A DNA stretch of 64,000 nucleotides from Spirosoma lacussanchae (GCF_005870035.1 NZ_SWJG01000002.1:372001-436000), one strand, 5' to 3'. Positions 35,780 to 45,100 are shown, numbered from the stretch's first letter. The notes: generated by a model from the letters alone, not told the origin. Numbers and translations are program-made.

Positions 35780-38700
35780 TTAATTAATGCAGTTCTCACA
35801 ACTACCGTTGCCGAAGCAGTAGCGTTTTTTGACAAGCCTGACTTCTGATCCAGTATTAAGTGCATACAAGAGAATATCCCCATTCTTCAGCAAGCTACCT
35901 GCATACCGGGTGCCGTTGTCGTCAAAAAAGACGAAGCCTGTGTAGGCGTTGCCTTGCCCGTTCAATTCCAGCTTTAATCGAATGGTAGGGAACTGGACGT
36001 CTGTGTATACTTCATAGGTAGCTCCGCCAATTGTTTCGTGAGTGAAGTAGATCCGATTACACCGGGAAGAGTATTTCTTGAAATTAAAGGCCCGGTTATT
36101 CAGACAGTAATGGAATGAAGTAGGGGAGCAGTCGTCAGCTATTGTATAGGTTACAATATCCCCTACGCTTGTGGCTATGTTATCCTGAGTAAGTGAACTG
36201 CCGGGTAGCACATTACTCACGGATAGACCGCGTCCTTCGCCGTATTCGGTAATGATTCTGACATCGCCGGCGGGCGTATTAGGAGGTACCCGGATCGTGA
36301 TCTGGTTGTTGCCCCGGTCAATAAACCGATCGCCGGGTATCTCTACCCCATTGGGTAACCGTACGTGCGTGACGTAATAAAAGTTGGCTCCTTTAAACGT
36401 TACCGTGGCATTACCAATCAATGCGTTCGGCCTTACTTCCGTAATAACTGACTGGGGCGCGCCGGTAAACCCGAGGCCATTTGACCAGCCGGCGTCAGTA
36501 CGCAGCGTCACGGCAACTGACTGTACACTGTTGAAGTCCGGAACAACCACAACCACCTGATTCTCGTCGCCCCGCCGAATGGTAGCGGTCTGGTTGCCAA
36601 ACTTCACTTCCTGAACGCCCCTCAGATTACTGCCCGATAAGGTTAACTCCAGACCGGGTACGCCTTTGTCGCGGCTTAGATTGCTTAGTACGGGAGGTAG
36701 GTTTACCGTAAAATTGCTGCCGCTACAACGCTGGCCCGCTTCGCCGTTCAAACAGATCGTACCGGTAACGGCGTTGTCGGGTACCCGCACCCGTACCGAA
36801 CCGCTGTTCTTGTCCAGAATCTGGGCCGGTGCCGATCCTCCTCCGCTGAACTTTACCTCTGTCACTACATCCAGGTACTGACCCGTAATGGTTACCTCGG
36901 CGCCACGGCTTCCATTGGCGGGGCTAAACCCGCTGATGACCGGCGCCCGCACCACGCTGAACCCGTCGCGCTGTTCGGCATCAACGAGGTTAGTGACCCG
37001 AATGGCACCGTCGCTGGCTCCATCGGGCACTTTGGCAATAATCTCATCATCGAAGTTGATCTTGGGGTATTCGGTGGCCTCCCGCCCGCCAAAGGAAACC
37101 CTGGCCCCGTAGAGGTAATCGCCCCGAATGGTGACCAGCCCGCCAACCACCTGCCGCCTGGGACTGAAGTCGTCGATGCGGGGCTTGCGAACGATGGTAA
37201 AGTTTTCGCCGGCATGTTCATCGCTACCGGCTTTGTTGTGGGCATAAACACGCCCGCGCAGGGCGGCATCGGGTACGGTTATGGTGAGCTGGGTACCCTC
37301 GATATTTTCGCTGAAGGCCGATTTCGCTACCGCCTGCCCACCTATTTTAACTTCGTCGATCCGCTTAAGGCTGGTTCCTTTGATGATCAGCGACTGACCG
37401 GCCCTGGCCCGGTTCGGGTTGATGTCGGTAATGTTGGGCTTGCCGATAATCTGGAACTCGGTGGGGCTCTCGGTGCTGTATCGGGTATTGAACACGCGGA
37501 TTTTTCCCGTACGGGCGTCGGGCGGAATCCGGACGACGAGCCGGGCCCGGGTAGGTGTCTCAACGTTTTCGGCGTTCTGGGAAGACCCCTCAAAACGCAC
37601 CACGCACTCGTCGAAGTTCTGACCCGACAACATTACTTTCTCGCCGACGAAGCCTTCGTTGTTGTTGTATTCCGACACGACGCTGGTAACGCCCGGGGAG
37701 AGGATGACGTTGAAAACGGGGGTGTCGGTATACTCGCCCGATTCGTTGTTCCAGACCCGAATAGCCCCGTCTTTGGCGTAGGCGGGCACGCGGAAACTGA
37801 TCTCGTCATCTTCGTTTTTCTCCAGGGCTACGGCCGTAGGGGTTTGATCGGTGGCAAAAAAGACGCGGGCCCCGAGCAGGTAATTACCCCGTATCGTCAC
37901 CAGCCCGCCGACAGGGGCGCGGGTGGGGGTCAACTCAGTGAGTACGGGTTTAAGAACGACCGTCATATTTCGACCCGACGTGCCACTGCCGGCCCGGTTG
38001 GTCAGGGTAAGTCGGCCGGTGGTGGCGTCGGTGGGAATGGTTAATTTGAGTTCACTGCCTTCGGTGCGGCCGGTGATGGTAGCGGCTTTGCCATTGAGGC
38101 TGGCCTGGGTGATGCGATGCAGGTTTCGGCCCCGTACGGTGATGTCTTTACCACGACCCTGACGGTCGGGATCAGCCGTCAGCTCGGCCGGCGCCAGCAG
38201 CATAAGAAACTTCTGAGGAGCTTCGGTCGTGCCGCCGGGCGAGGTAACGGTCAGCGGGGTCTCGCCCGACTGGCTGCGCTCGGGTACGGTCAGTTCGATC
38301 TGGCTGTTGCTGAGGACGCGCAGGCCGGTAGCGGGCGTGCCGCCGAAGCTGACGCTGGTTACGTCGAGCAGGTTCCGGCCCGTTAGGGTGAGTTTGTCGC
38401 CCCGGATGCCCTCGGTCAGGCTGAGGCCGGTGGCGTCGATGAGCGGGGGCGGAATAATGATCAGGCTATCGGGCGTGGTGGCGCTGAGCTTGTCGAATAC
38501 CGTCACCGTCAGTCGGCCCGAGCTGGCGGCAGGGGGCAGGCTGAAGCGGATCTGATTATCCTGAACGGACGTTTTGGTCCTATCAATGGGCTGTCCATTA
38601 AGGCTCACCACACCATCGAGTAAGTTTTTGCCAGAGAGGGTGATTTCCTGGCCTACAATGGCTCGTTTGGGCGTAAAGCCGGTTATCTCGGGCGTGGCGG

Positions 38701-39256
38701 CCACGATGAAGTTAGCCTGGCCGGTGCCACCGGCTGTTTCGACACTAATCGTTACCGGGCCGCGGCTGAGCGAAGGCACCTTAACGCTGATTTCGGTGGC
38801 CGACCCGGTGCCGACCAGCTCGGCGGTGGTGTTGCCAAACCGAACGGCTTTGAGTTGATCGAGGAAGTCGCCCCGGATGCGGACAGTCGTTGCCGGCAGT
38901 CCGTTGGCGGGTTCGACGCTGCTGAGCTGGGGCAAGGGCTGGAGTACGGTAAAAGGCAGGGGGGCGGAAGTGCCGTCGGCGTTCTGAACCCGAATCGTGG
39001 TGGCTCCGACGGGTAGCCGGGGCAGGGTGAGCGTGATGGCGTTGTCGGCGCGGGTTTTGGTCGGTACGGTCTGGCCAGCCATGGTGACGGTAGGGTCATC
39101 GCCAAACTGGGTGCCCGAGAGGGTGATGTCGGCGCCGATGGGCGCGGCCGTGGGACTGACGGCGGTCAGCTGGGGCGGGTACTTTTTTTCTTTGCAGGAG
39201 ACTATGCAGAATAGGATCAGTAGGTTAACCAGCAGGTGTGGGATTGACTTATTCAT
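35780..39256 (-). CDS. Large IPT/TIG-repeat lipoprotein, 1158 aa
   Basis: A signal peptide with lipobox (LILFCIVSC, Cys about 21) is followed by about twelve IPT/TIG immunoglobulin-like repeats of ~85 residues, each opening with a phrase such as LTAVSPTAAPIGADITLSG, ITGFTPKRAIVGQEITLSG or ISGFSPANGSRGAEVTITG. The C-terminal ~120 residues (SFHYCLNNRAFNFKKYSSRC to CFGNGSCENCIN) form a separate Cys-containing module that recurs in the paralogue at 39299. IPT/TIG arrays are cell-surface stalks or adhesins. It lies 42 bp after the paralogue on the same strand. The first repeat is almost identical in DNA to that of the paralogue. Confidence 0.88.
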   Translation of the reverse strand: MNKSIPHLLVNLLILFCIVSCKEKKYPPQLTAVSPTAAPIGADITLSGTQFGDDPTVTMAGQTVPTKTRADNAITLTLPRLPVGATTIRVQNADGTSAPLPFTVLQPLPQLSSVEPANGLPATTVRIRGDFLDQLKAVRFGNTTAELVGTGSATEISVKVPSLSRGPVTISVETAGGTGQANFIVAATPEITGFTPKRAIVGQEITLSGKNLLDGVVSLNGQPIDRTKTSVQDNQIRFSLPPAASSGRLTVTVFDKLSATTPDSLIIIPPPLIDATGLSLTEGIRGDKLTLTGRNLLDVTSVSFGGTPATGLRVLSNSQIELTVPERSQSGETPLTVTSPGGTTEAPQKFLMLLAPAELTADPDRQGRGKDITVRGRNLHRITQASLNGKAATITGRTEGSELKLTIPTDATTGRLTLTNRAGSGTSGRNMTVVLKPVLTELTPTRAPVGGLVTIRGNYLLGARVFFATDQTPTAVALEKNEDDEISFRVPAYAKDGAIRVWNNESGEYTDTPVFNVILSPGVTSVVSEYNNNEGFVGEKVMLSGQNFDECVVRFEGSSQNAENVETPTRARLVVRIPPDARTGKIRVFNTRYSTESPTEFQIIGKPNITDINPNRARAGQSLIIKGTSLKRIDEVKIGGQAVAKSAFSENIEGTQLTITVPDAALRGRVYAHNKAGSDEHAGENFTIVRKPRIDDFSPRRQVVGGLVTIRGDYLYGARVSFGGREATEYPKINFDDEIIAKVPDGASDGAIRVTNLVDAEQRDGFSVVRAPVISGFSPANGSRGAEVTITGQYLDVVTEVKFSGGGSAPAQILDKNSGSVRVRVPDNAVTGTICLNGEAGQRCSGSNFTVNLPPVLSNLSRDKGVPGLELTLSGSNLRGVQEVKFGNQTATIRRGDENQVVVVVPDFNSVQSVAVTLRTDAGWSNGLGFTGAPQSVITEVRPNALIGNATVTFKGANFYYVTHVRLPNGVEIPGDRFIDRGNNQITIRVPPNTPAGDVRIITEYGEGRGLSVSNVLPGSSLTQDNIATSVGDIVTYTIADDCSPTSFHYCLNNRAFNFKKYSSRCNRIYFTHETIGGATYEVYTDVQFPTIRLKLELNGQGNAYTGFVFFDDNGTRYAGSLLKNGDILLYALNTGSEVRLVKKRYCFGNGSCENCIN
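38931..39190 (-). repeat. 260-bp near-identical repeat, copy A (first TIG domain)
   Basis: This 260-bp stretch matches 40536-40795 with only about three differences by eye. It encodes the first IPT/TIG domain and the EKKYPPQL segment after the lipobox of the 1158-residue protein. Flanking sequence of the two genes is clearly diverged. Confidence 0.9.
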
Positions 39257-39298
39257 GGCCGGTAGAAGAATAGTAGTCGTTACGTGGACGTAAAAGCA

Positions 39299-40852
39299 TT
39301 ACTTACAGTCACTACAAATCGTGGGGGTTGGGTAGGAGAAATACTTTAGGTCTTTCTTGCACATCTTGAAGAGGGCGCCGTTCAGTACCGAATAGGCGTA
39401 GATGTCGCCGGCTTTTGTCATATTCCCGACGTAGGTGACGGGTTTGCCGTTGTTCCCCGCAATGATGATCACCGCACCCGTATAGGCCGTATTCTGGCTG
39501 TTGCGTTCCAGTTTCAGTAGATCGTCGGTGGCGATCAGGGCCGCACCGGTCGTGTACCGATACGCTACGTAGGTTTCGAACAAACGCCCTTCCAGCTGCT
39601 CGGTCACGTAACCCTTCGTGTTGCAGCGGGAGGAGAAATATTTGAAGCCGATTTCGTAGCCGCGGTTGGGCGAACAGTAAAAAAACGAAGCCGGATCACA
39701 ACCGTCAGAAATGACCCCCGTCGTTATAGACCCAACATTGGTGGCAACATTACCGGTATTGATGGCATCGCTGCCCGACAGCTTACTGATGCTGTAAGGC
39801 TTGCCATGACCGAACTCGTTATTCACCCGGATCGACGTTGCTGTGGCCTCGACCGGGACTTTGATCATACAGCTGCCCGACTCGTTCGATAAAAAGCTGG
39901 CGGCATTCACCGTGGCGGTAACTTCTCCATTGTCGTTCATGAAATCAATGCCCGTCACCGACGAAAAGTGAGTGCCGCGCAGGGTGAGCGGCCCGCCGGG
40001 AATCAATCCATTCGGAACGGGTGTCTGGCTAATGGTTGCCTGCGGAGCGCCCGTAAACCGACCTTCGTTCGATAGTCCGCCCGCGGTCTGTATCGTAATC
40101 GCTACGGTTTGAACAGACCCGAACTCCGGCGTAATGACACTGACTACATTACTGGTATTGCTCTTAATCGGAACCGTCTGGTTCCCGAACCTGATCGCGG
40201 TGATGTTTTGCAGGTTCTGGCCTCTAATACTGATCTCGGTGCCGGCGCATCCTTTTTCGGGCGAAACGCTGGTTATCGTGGGGGCTGGCTGCGGAACCGT
40301 GACGGTAAAAACGGAGAGGCTGCAGAACTGCCCCCCGCTGTTGCGCAGGCAGATGCTCCCCGTAACCGCATTGGCCGGTACGACCACCCGCAACGAGTTG
40401 CCCGATGTCTGAAAGGCAGCCGCCGAAGAAGTTCCGTTTCCGAAACGCACGTCCGTGACATCGTTCAGGAAGGTGCCGCTGATGAGCACTTCACTGCCGG
40501 CCTGACCCGACGATGGGCTGAAGCCGGAGACGAACGGCAGGGGCTGGAGTACGGTAAAGGGCAGGGGGGCGGAAGTGCCGTCGGCGTTCTGAACCCGAAT
40601 CGTGGTGGCTCCGACGGGTAGCCGGGGCAGGGTGAGCGTGATGGCGTTGTCGGCGCGGGTTTTGGTCGGTACGGTCTGGCCAGCCATGGTGACGGTAGGG
40701 TCATCGCCAAACTGGGTGCCCGAGAGGGTGATGTCGGCGCCGATGGGCGCGGCCGTGGGACTAACGGCGGTCAGCTGGGGCGGGTACTTTTTTTCCTGGC
40801 AGGTGCTGAGCAGGCCGATAGCCAGTACGAGTAACCATACGAAACGGTTCAT
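39299..40852 (-). CDS. IPT/TIG-repeat lipoprotein, 517 aa (paralogue)
   Basis: From the ATG at 40852 the protein starts MNRFVWLLVLAIGLLSTC, a lipoprotein signal; 13 further upstream codons are open but unlikely. Four IPT/TIG domains follow (openings LTAVSPTAAPIGADITLSG, VSGFSPSSGQAGSEVLISG, ITSVSPEKGCAGTEISIRG, then LIPGGPLTLRG), and then the same C-terminal module as its neighbour (SFFYCSPNRGYEIGFKYFSSRC, closing with TPTICSDCK). It is a shorter sister of the 1158-residue protein, downstream of a caspase gene on the same strand (82 bp). A surface or ligand-binding role is likely; the partner is unknown. Confidence 0.87.
   Translation of the reverse strand: MNRFVWLLVLAIGLLSTCQEKKYPPQLTAVSPTAAPIGADITLSGTQFGDDPTVTMAGQTVPTKTRADNAITLTLPRLPVGATTIRVQNADGTSAPLPFTVLQPLPFVSGFSPSSGQAGSEVLISGTFLNDVTDVRFGNGTSSAAAFQTSGNSLRVVVPANAVTGSICLRNSGGQFCSLSVFTVTVPQPAPTITSVSPEKGCAGTEISIRGQNLQNITAIRFGNQTVPIKSNTSNVVSVITPEFGSVQTVAITIQTAGGLSNEGRFTGAPQATISQTPVPNGLIPGGPLTLRGTHFSSVTGIDFMNDNGEVTATVNAASFLSNESGSCMIKVPVEATATSIRVNNEFGHGKPYSISKLSGSDAINTGNVATNVGSITTGVISDGCDPASFFYCSPNRGYEIGFKYFSSRCNTKGYVTEQLEGRLFETYVAYRYTTGAALIATDDLLKLERNSQNTAYTGAVIIIAGNNGKPVTYVGNMTKAGDIYAYSVLNGALFKMCKKDLKYFSYPTPTICSDCK
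40536..40795 (-). repeat. 260-bp near-identical repeat, copy B (first TIG domain)
   Basis: Second copy of the segment at 38931-39190 (same length, about three differences). It codes for the first TIG domain of the 517-residue lipoprotein. The sharp boundary against diverged flanks points to recent duplication or gene conversion. Confidence 0.9.
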
Positions 40853-40934
40853 GGTGCGGAGGAGGGTGTGATAAGCTGAAATGCAATACAATTAATACAT
40901 ACTGATCTTTCTCGTTGGGATAAAGAGTGGTCAA

Positions 40935-41855
40935 CTATCTGGCAATGAACAAGAATTCACTATTGGACTCGTCAGAGCCGAAGGAGCCCATTTTCACACT
41001 GGCTCCTATACGGGTGATTGCACTCTGACGTTCGATGTAGGATTTCAGGTCAGAAGCGGGCAGAATGCGGTAGTCGCTGCCGGCGGCCTCGTTCAGCTTC
41101 TGAAGAAAAAACCGGGCGAAAGGGGAGTGTTTTCCTTTCTCGCCGTCGGCCACGGTTTCTTTACCGCCCGACGTCAGGTATTTACGGGTCTGGGGTTTGA
41201 GTTTGGTGAGAATAAACGGCGTTTGTCCGCCCAGTTCTTCTACATCGGCCCGGACTCCGCGCTCAGGCCCATCGCGTTTTAGCTCGTTGGGGTTTTGAGT
41301 GGCGAAATAGCTATCGAACGTTCCTCCGTAGCACACGTCGAGGGTGAGCAGCACATGGCGGCAGCGGAATTTGGCGAGTAAGTCCTGCAGGTAGGCAAAA
41401 GACAGATGGTTGGTATAGCCATCGTCACCGGCTTTTGAATTGGTCATAACGGCGTATCCCTGCTGCAATACGGGGTCGAAATCGCCATGACCGGCAAAGA
41501 AAATGAAGAGCTGATCGTAAGGCCCGTACGACTGGCTGGCCAGCCGCCGGATCTGCCGGACACAGCTGTCTTTGGTAACGTTGGCGAGCAGCGTGGTGCG
41601 GAAGCCGAACTTATCGCGCAGCACGGCTTCGATTTCGCGGGCATCGAAGGTGGGGTTGGTGAGGGGGCGGTAGGCCGGATCGGTAAAGGTATCGTTGGCA
41701 ATCAGCAGGGCGTAGTCGACCCGGGCGGCCTGCGCCGAGCCACCCCGAATCCGGTACGATCCGGGTGCCGACGTAGCCTGAATGAGCTGGGCACAGGCAC
41801 CGCCACCACTGAGTAAATTAAGGGTCAAAAGCAGGGTAAAAATCGTAAAACGCAT
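40935..41855 (-). CDS. Secreted caspase-like (C14) protease
   Basis: The 306-residue protein has a signal peptide (about 1-22, LNLLSGGGACAQ) and a p20-type caspase/orthocaspase domain. DYALLIANDTFTDPAYRPL starts the fold, LFIFFAGHGDFD places catalytic His123 and LLTLDVCYGGTFD catalytic Cys175. A downstream GKHSPFARFFLQKLNEAAG resembles the p10 part. Such enzymes usually cleave after Arg or Lys. The export signal would put it in the periplasm. It is divergent to the 41943-45026 operon and heads toward the IPT/TIG lipoproteins, with which it may be co-transcribed. Confidence 0.87.
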   Translation of the reverse strand: MRFTIFTLLLTLNLLSGGGACAQLIQATSAPGSYRIRGGSAQAARVDYALLIANDTFTDPAYRPLTNPTFDAREIEAVLRDKFGFRTTLLANVTKDSCVRQIRRLASQSYGPYDQLFIFFAGHGDFDPVLQQGYAVMTNSKAGDDGYTNHLSFAYLQDLLAKFRCRHVLLTLDVCYGGTFDSYFATQNPNELKRDGPERGVRADVEELGGQTPFILTKLKPQTRKYLTSGGKETVADGEKGKHSPFARFFLQKLNEAAGSDYRILPASDLKSYIERQSAITRIGASVKMGSFGSDESNSEFLFIAR

Positions 41856-41942
41856 GTAAGAACCTGGTAATGGGTTGATTTACTGGAGGAAATGTACCTA
41901 ATTAGACGGCGAATAATCCACACATAATCGCAACTTTACTAA

Positions 41943-42809
41943 ATGGTAGGCAGACTACTTGGACTGGTATTACTACCGATGGTAGGAGCCGGTCAGAAAA
42001 TCGAGAACCTGCGCCACGAGGCCTTCGGGTCTGATGTCGTGATTCAATATCAGCTGACCGGCACCCGGCCCAGCCAGCAGTTTCTGGTCAAGGCCATTTG
42101 TCAGAACGGTACGCAAACCATTGCCCTGAACCACACGGAGGGAAATGGCGTGGGACGGGTAAGGGCTCAGGATGGACCCGATCGGCAGATCGTCTGGCAC
42201 GTGACCGACGACGTTCCTGAGCTGGTGGGCGATCATATTACGTTTACCCTGACAGCCGTCCCCGTTGAAGGAAGCACGGGCGTGAGCCGGGGCACCGACG
42301 AGGTGGCGGCTCCGCTGTCGCTGGCCGACCGGCGGGCGGTGTTATACAACGAGCTGACGGGACAGACCGACACCTACCTGGAGCAGGTTTACAATGAAGT
42401 AACGGCCTTCAAAAACTTTGGGGAACGGGCCTTTGAGAGCCGTACTGATCTTATCCGGCTCGATCAGCAGATCCAGAGAACCAACGAAGCCTACGAAAAG
42501 CTGCTGCTGAATAAAGAGCCCTTCAAACAGCGGATTCGCAGCCTGTGGGGCAATGAAAAGCTGAATGCCGACGCCGATCAGTTTTTCAGCCGGTCGCTCG
42601 ATCAGATGCATCGAACCTTTCTGCTGCCCTTCAACGAAACCCTCAGGCAAATCAACGATGTGGCCAGTGGTAAATTTAAACCACGCGAACGAACGGAACG
42701 CATCCAGCGCATCCGCATCGAACTTGAGATCCGCATCTCGCAGCTCCTGGCCGAAATTGAGTCGGTCAAGGGCGATGCCAAAGGCTTCTACACCAACCTT
42801 CGTTATTAA
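41943..42809 (+). CDS. Exported helical protein of unknown function, 288 aa
   Basis: The N-terminal hydrophobic stretch (MVGRLLGLVLLPMVGAGQ) looks like a signal peptide. The first third is beta-type (GSDVVIQYQLTGTRPSQQFLV, HITFTLTAVPVEG). The rest is long and helical and probably coiled coil (TDTYLEQVYNEVTAFKNFGE, TERIQRIRIELEIRISQLLA). I do not recognise the family. It is the first gene of a three-gene unit with the CHASE2 protein (8-bp gap) and the FecR/TPR-like protein, and is divergent to a secreted caspase gene across 87 bp, so a joint function is likely. Confidence 0.75.
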   Translation: MVGRLLGLVLLPMVGAGQKIENLRHEAFGSDVVIQYQLTGTRPSQQFLVKAICQNGTQTIALNHTEGNGVGRVRAQDGPDRQIVWHVTDDVPELVGDHITFTLTAVPVEGSTGVSRGTDEVAAPLSLADRRAVLYNELTGQTDTYLEQVYNEVTAFKNFGERAFESRTDLIRLDQQIQRTNEAYEKLLLNKEPFKQRIRSLWGNEKLNADADQFFSRSLDQMHRTFLLPFNETLRQINDVASGKFKPRERTERIQRIRIELEIRISQLLAEIESVKGDAKGFYTNLRY

Positions 42810-42817
42810 CTTCTATT

Positions 42818-44056
42818 ATGTCCCGATCTCTCCTGGTTGATTCGCTCGGCGCTACCATCGCCGTTTTTCTGGTATGCGGACTGCTCAAACTGGTTGTTTT
42901 CTCCGTTGGGTTTCTGGACCCCGTTCATAGCGCACTGCATCATGTCGGGCTGGAGTTCGACAATCACATTCATGGCCAGACCCGCGCCCCGCTGGGGCCT
43001 TCGTCTTCGTCAATCTGCCTGGTCGATATCGGCAAAGCCAACCGGTCCGGAATTGCCGCCATGCTGACTGCTATTGAGCGACAGAACCCTCGTTTGGTAG
43101 CCGTCGATGTGGTATTCGACCAGAAAAAAGCCCCTTCGGATACCAGTCTGCAACGGGCGCTGGCCCAGCTTCAACAACAGCGTAAGCTGGTTATGGCCTC
43201 GTGGCTGTCTATGGAGGGGGAAGCGGGCCATTCCCGAAGTGAGCTCCACGAGTCTGACGCGCCGTTCCGGCTGGGACCCACGGGCTATACCAATTTCGTA
43301 GCCGAAGAGTCGGACGGGATGGTGCGTCATCACCTGCCTGCTCTGCCACCCCTGGGCGACGCCCCCGGCGATACGCTGTCGTTTGCCGCCCGGATCGTGT
43401 CGATCGTGGCGCCGGCTACCTGGCAGCAGTACGGTAACCACCGGGCCGCTATGAAGGCCAACGAACCCGACTGGATTCTGTACCAGCAGGACCAGCGGCT
43501 GTTTAGCCGGTTCGACAGTACGGATCTGGCCCCCGGCAGCGCCCGGTTGCCCGAGCTGCGCAACAAAATCGTCCTGCTGGGGTCGATGGCGGGCGCGGCC
43601 GACCCGTACGTATCGGAAGATGTTCATCAGGTGCCGCTGGGCGACGGTACTCGTTTGACCGGGCTGGAGATTCACGCCAATATCCTGGCAATGCTGCTGG
43701 ACGGTACCCATCTGCGGAAAATTCCCGACTGGGTACTCTGGCTGGTATCGTTCCCGCTCTGCTGGGTGCTGATGATGTTTTTCGCCTGGCAATTTCAGCG
43801 GTATCATATCTGGTTTCATCTTGTTTTCAAGACCGTACAGTTCATCACCGCAGCGCTGATCGTGCTGGTGGCGCTGTTGCTGTTCCGGTTCGGGCATATC
43901 GAAATGAACACCCTGCCGTTGCTGGCTCCGATGGCCCTGGCTGTTGATGTGCTGTATTTCTACGAAGGGTTTGCCCGCTGGCTGACCAAACAATCCTGGC
44001 TTCCCAAACGCATTCCGTATACAACCTATTTCGACGATAGTCATGCACACCATTAA
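42818..44056 (+). CDS. CHASE2-domain membrane protein
   Basis: A 412-residue protein built as a bacterial extracytoplasmic sensor: one N-terminal membrane helix (about 9-33), a large periplasmic CHASE2 domain (SICLVDIGKANRSGIAAML, PRLVAVDVVFDQKKAP, GPTGYTNFVAEESDGMVRHH, LRNKIVLLGSMAGAADPYVS and GLEIHANILAMLLDG) and then three C-terminal helices (about 300-375). After the last helix only ~30 residues remain, so there is no kinase or cyclase output. CHASE2 domains are known in cyanobacterial and other proteins that carry caspase or CHAT domains; here the caspases are separate genes. Its last 14 bases overlap the start of the next gene. Confidence 0.87.
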   Translation: MSRSLLVDSLGATIAVFLVCGLLKLVVFSVGFLDPVHSALHHVGLEFDNHIHGQTRAPLGPSSSSICLVDIGKANRSGIAAMLTAIERQNPRLVAVDVVFDQKKAPSDTSLQRALAQLQQQRKLVMASWLSMEGEAGHSRSELHESDAPFRLGPTGYTNFVAEESDGMVRHHLPALPPLGDAPGDTLSFAARIVSIVAPATWQQYGNHRAAMKANEPDWILYQQDQRLFSRFDSTDLAPGSARLPELRNKIVLLGSMAGAADPYVSEDVHQVPLGDGTRLTGLEIHANILAMLLDGTHLRKIPDWVLWLVSFPLCWVLMMFFAWQFQRYHIWFHLVFKTVQFITAALIVLVALLLFRFGHIEMNTLPLLAPMALAVDVLYFYEGFARWLTKQSWLPKRIPYTTYFDDSHAHH

Positions 44057-45026
44057 GAACCTCTTCCTGCTGGTCGTCCTGCTAAGTCCGGCGGCCCTTT
44101 CGGCTCAGTCCACGAAACAAAATGCGCCCATAGCGAGTCGGGTACTTTATGCCGATGGCCCCGTTTCGTATCGGACATCAGCCCGCTCGCCCTGGGTACC
44201 CATCGGCCCGGCCAGTCAGAACCCGGCGCTGGCGGCTGCGTATACCATAAAGCTGAACGAACAGAGTATCCTGGTACTGGAACAACCCGGCAAAGCGCCT
44301 GTCGTGATCCGCAACCGGCCGGGTGAGTTCACCGTAACTACCCTGCTGCAGTCGTCGGCCAGCGACGGGGTCGGACTGGCGCTGGCCGACTATTTCCGGT
44401 ATCTGTGGCGAAACCTGACCCACCATCACGAAACGATCGACTCGTATGCGCAGGGGTATATGAAGCGGAAAGGGGTGGTGAGTCGGGGCTGTACCACCCC
44501 GCTCATGCTGACGCCCGACTATGGCGCGGTGCTGGCAACCGATACGTCGATGCAGTTTGCCTGGAAGCACGACCCGACGGCCCGGCGCTACACCCTGGCC
44601 ATCTATGACAACTATGACGAAAAAGCCAATACCCTTTTCACGACCGAAACCGCCGATACTACCCTGGCTTTTGCGCTCGACAAACCTTTTATCGAGAAAG
44701 AGGTAACCTATTACTGGTCGGTTTATCCGGTTGGTAAGCCCAACTGCGCCCGGTATACGTTCTCGCTGCCTAAACCCGATGCGTTGCGTACGCTGGAAAC
44801 GAAACTGGTAGCCCTGGACCAGGAAATGCAGAGCAGTGCGGCCCTGGCCGCCTTTGTCAGAGCTACCCTGTACGAAGGAAACCGGTTTTATCCGGAAGCG
44901 TACCGGGCCTATTTTCAGGCGTACCGGCTGGCCCCGGCTAACGTGCTGTTCCGCGATGGACTGGCGCTGTTTCTGGCCCGGCGGGGCATGACCCAGCAGG
45001 CTCATGCGCTGCTGGCCAGCCGCTGA
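44043..45026 (+). CDS. Secreted FecR/TPR-like protein
   Basis: The 327-residue protein has a signal peptide (about 1-22, PAALSAQS). The first half (about 35-120) contains AAAYTIKLNEQSILVLEQPG and RNRPGEFTVTTL, resembling a FecR-like sensor domain; a membrane-facing part around 160-230 has beta strands (MQFAWKHDPTARRYTLAIYD, YYWSVYPVGKPNC). The last ~70 residues (FVRATLYEGNRFYPEAYRAY, FRDGLALFLARRGMTQQAHA) look like two TPR helices. It overlaps the CHASE2 gene by 14 bp, so the two are likely translated together. FecR-like and CHASE2 proteins often pair with caspase/CHAT peptidases, which fits this locus. Confidence 0.7.
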   Translation: MHTIKNLFLLVVLLSPAALSAQSTKQNAPIASRVLYADGPVSYRTSARSPWVPIGPASQNPALAAAYTIKLNEQSILVLEQPGKAPVVIRNRPGEFTVTTLLQSSASDGVGLALADYFRYLWRNLTHHHETIDSYAQGYMKRKGVVSRGCTTPLMLTPDYGAVLATDTSMQFAWKHDPTARRYTLAIYDNYDEKANTLFTTETADTTLAFALDKPFIEKEVTYYWSVYPVGKPNCARYTFSLPKPDALRTLETKLVALDQEMQSSAALAAFVRATLYEGNRFYPEAYRAYFQAYRLAPANVLFRDGLALFLARRGMTQQAHALLASR

Positions 45027-45034
45027 AAAATGGG

Positions 45035-45100
45035 CTAAGGCTGATCAATGACGGGGCTGACGGGTCTCATGGGATGGGCAGGTACAGCGGGCTAATTTTA
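45035..45100 (+). promoter_or_regulatory. FNR-like boxes and -7 element of pfkB promoter
   Basis: Box CTGACGGGTCTCAT at 45057-45070 (TGA-N6-TCA) is preceded 22 bp upstream by a weaker copy at 45035-45048 (CTAAGGCTGATCAA; right half intact). The -7 element TAATTTTA (45093-45100) begins exactly 36 bp after the start of the proximal box, which puts the box centre about 42 bp before the expected transcription start, as for class II Crp/Fnr activation. pfkB starts at 45121. Confidence 0.75.

Noticed and set aside
43010..44053. A 347-codon minus-strand frame opposite the CHASE2 gene
   Set aside because: It is rich in His, Gln and Arg as typical for shadows, and the plus strand has a proper sensor protein with membrane helices.
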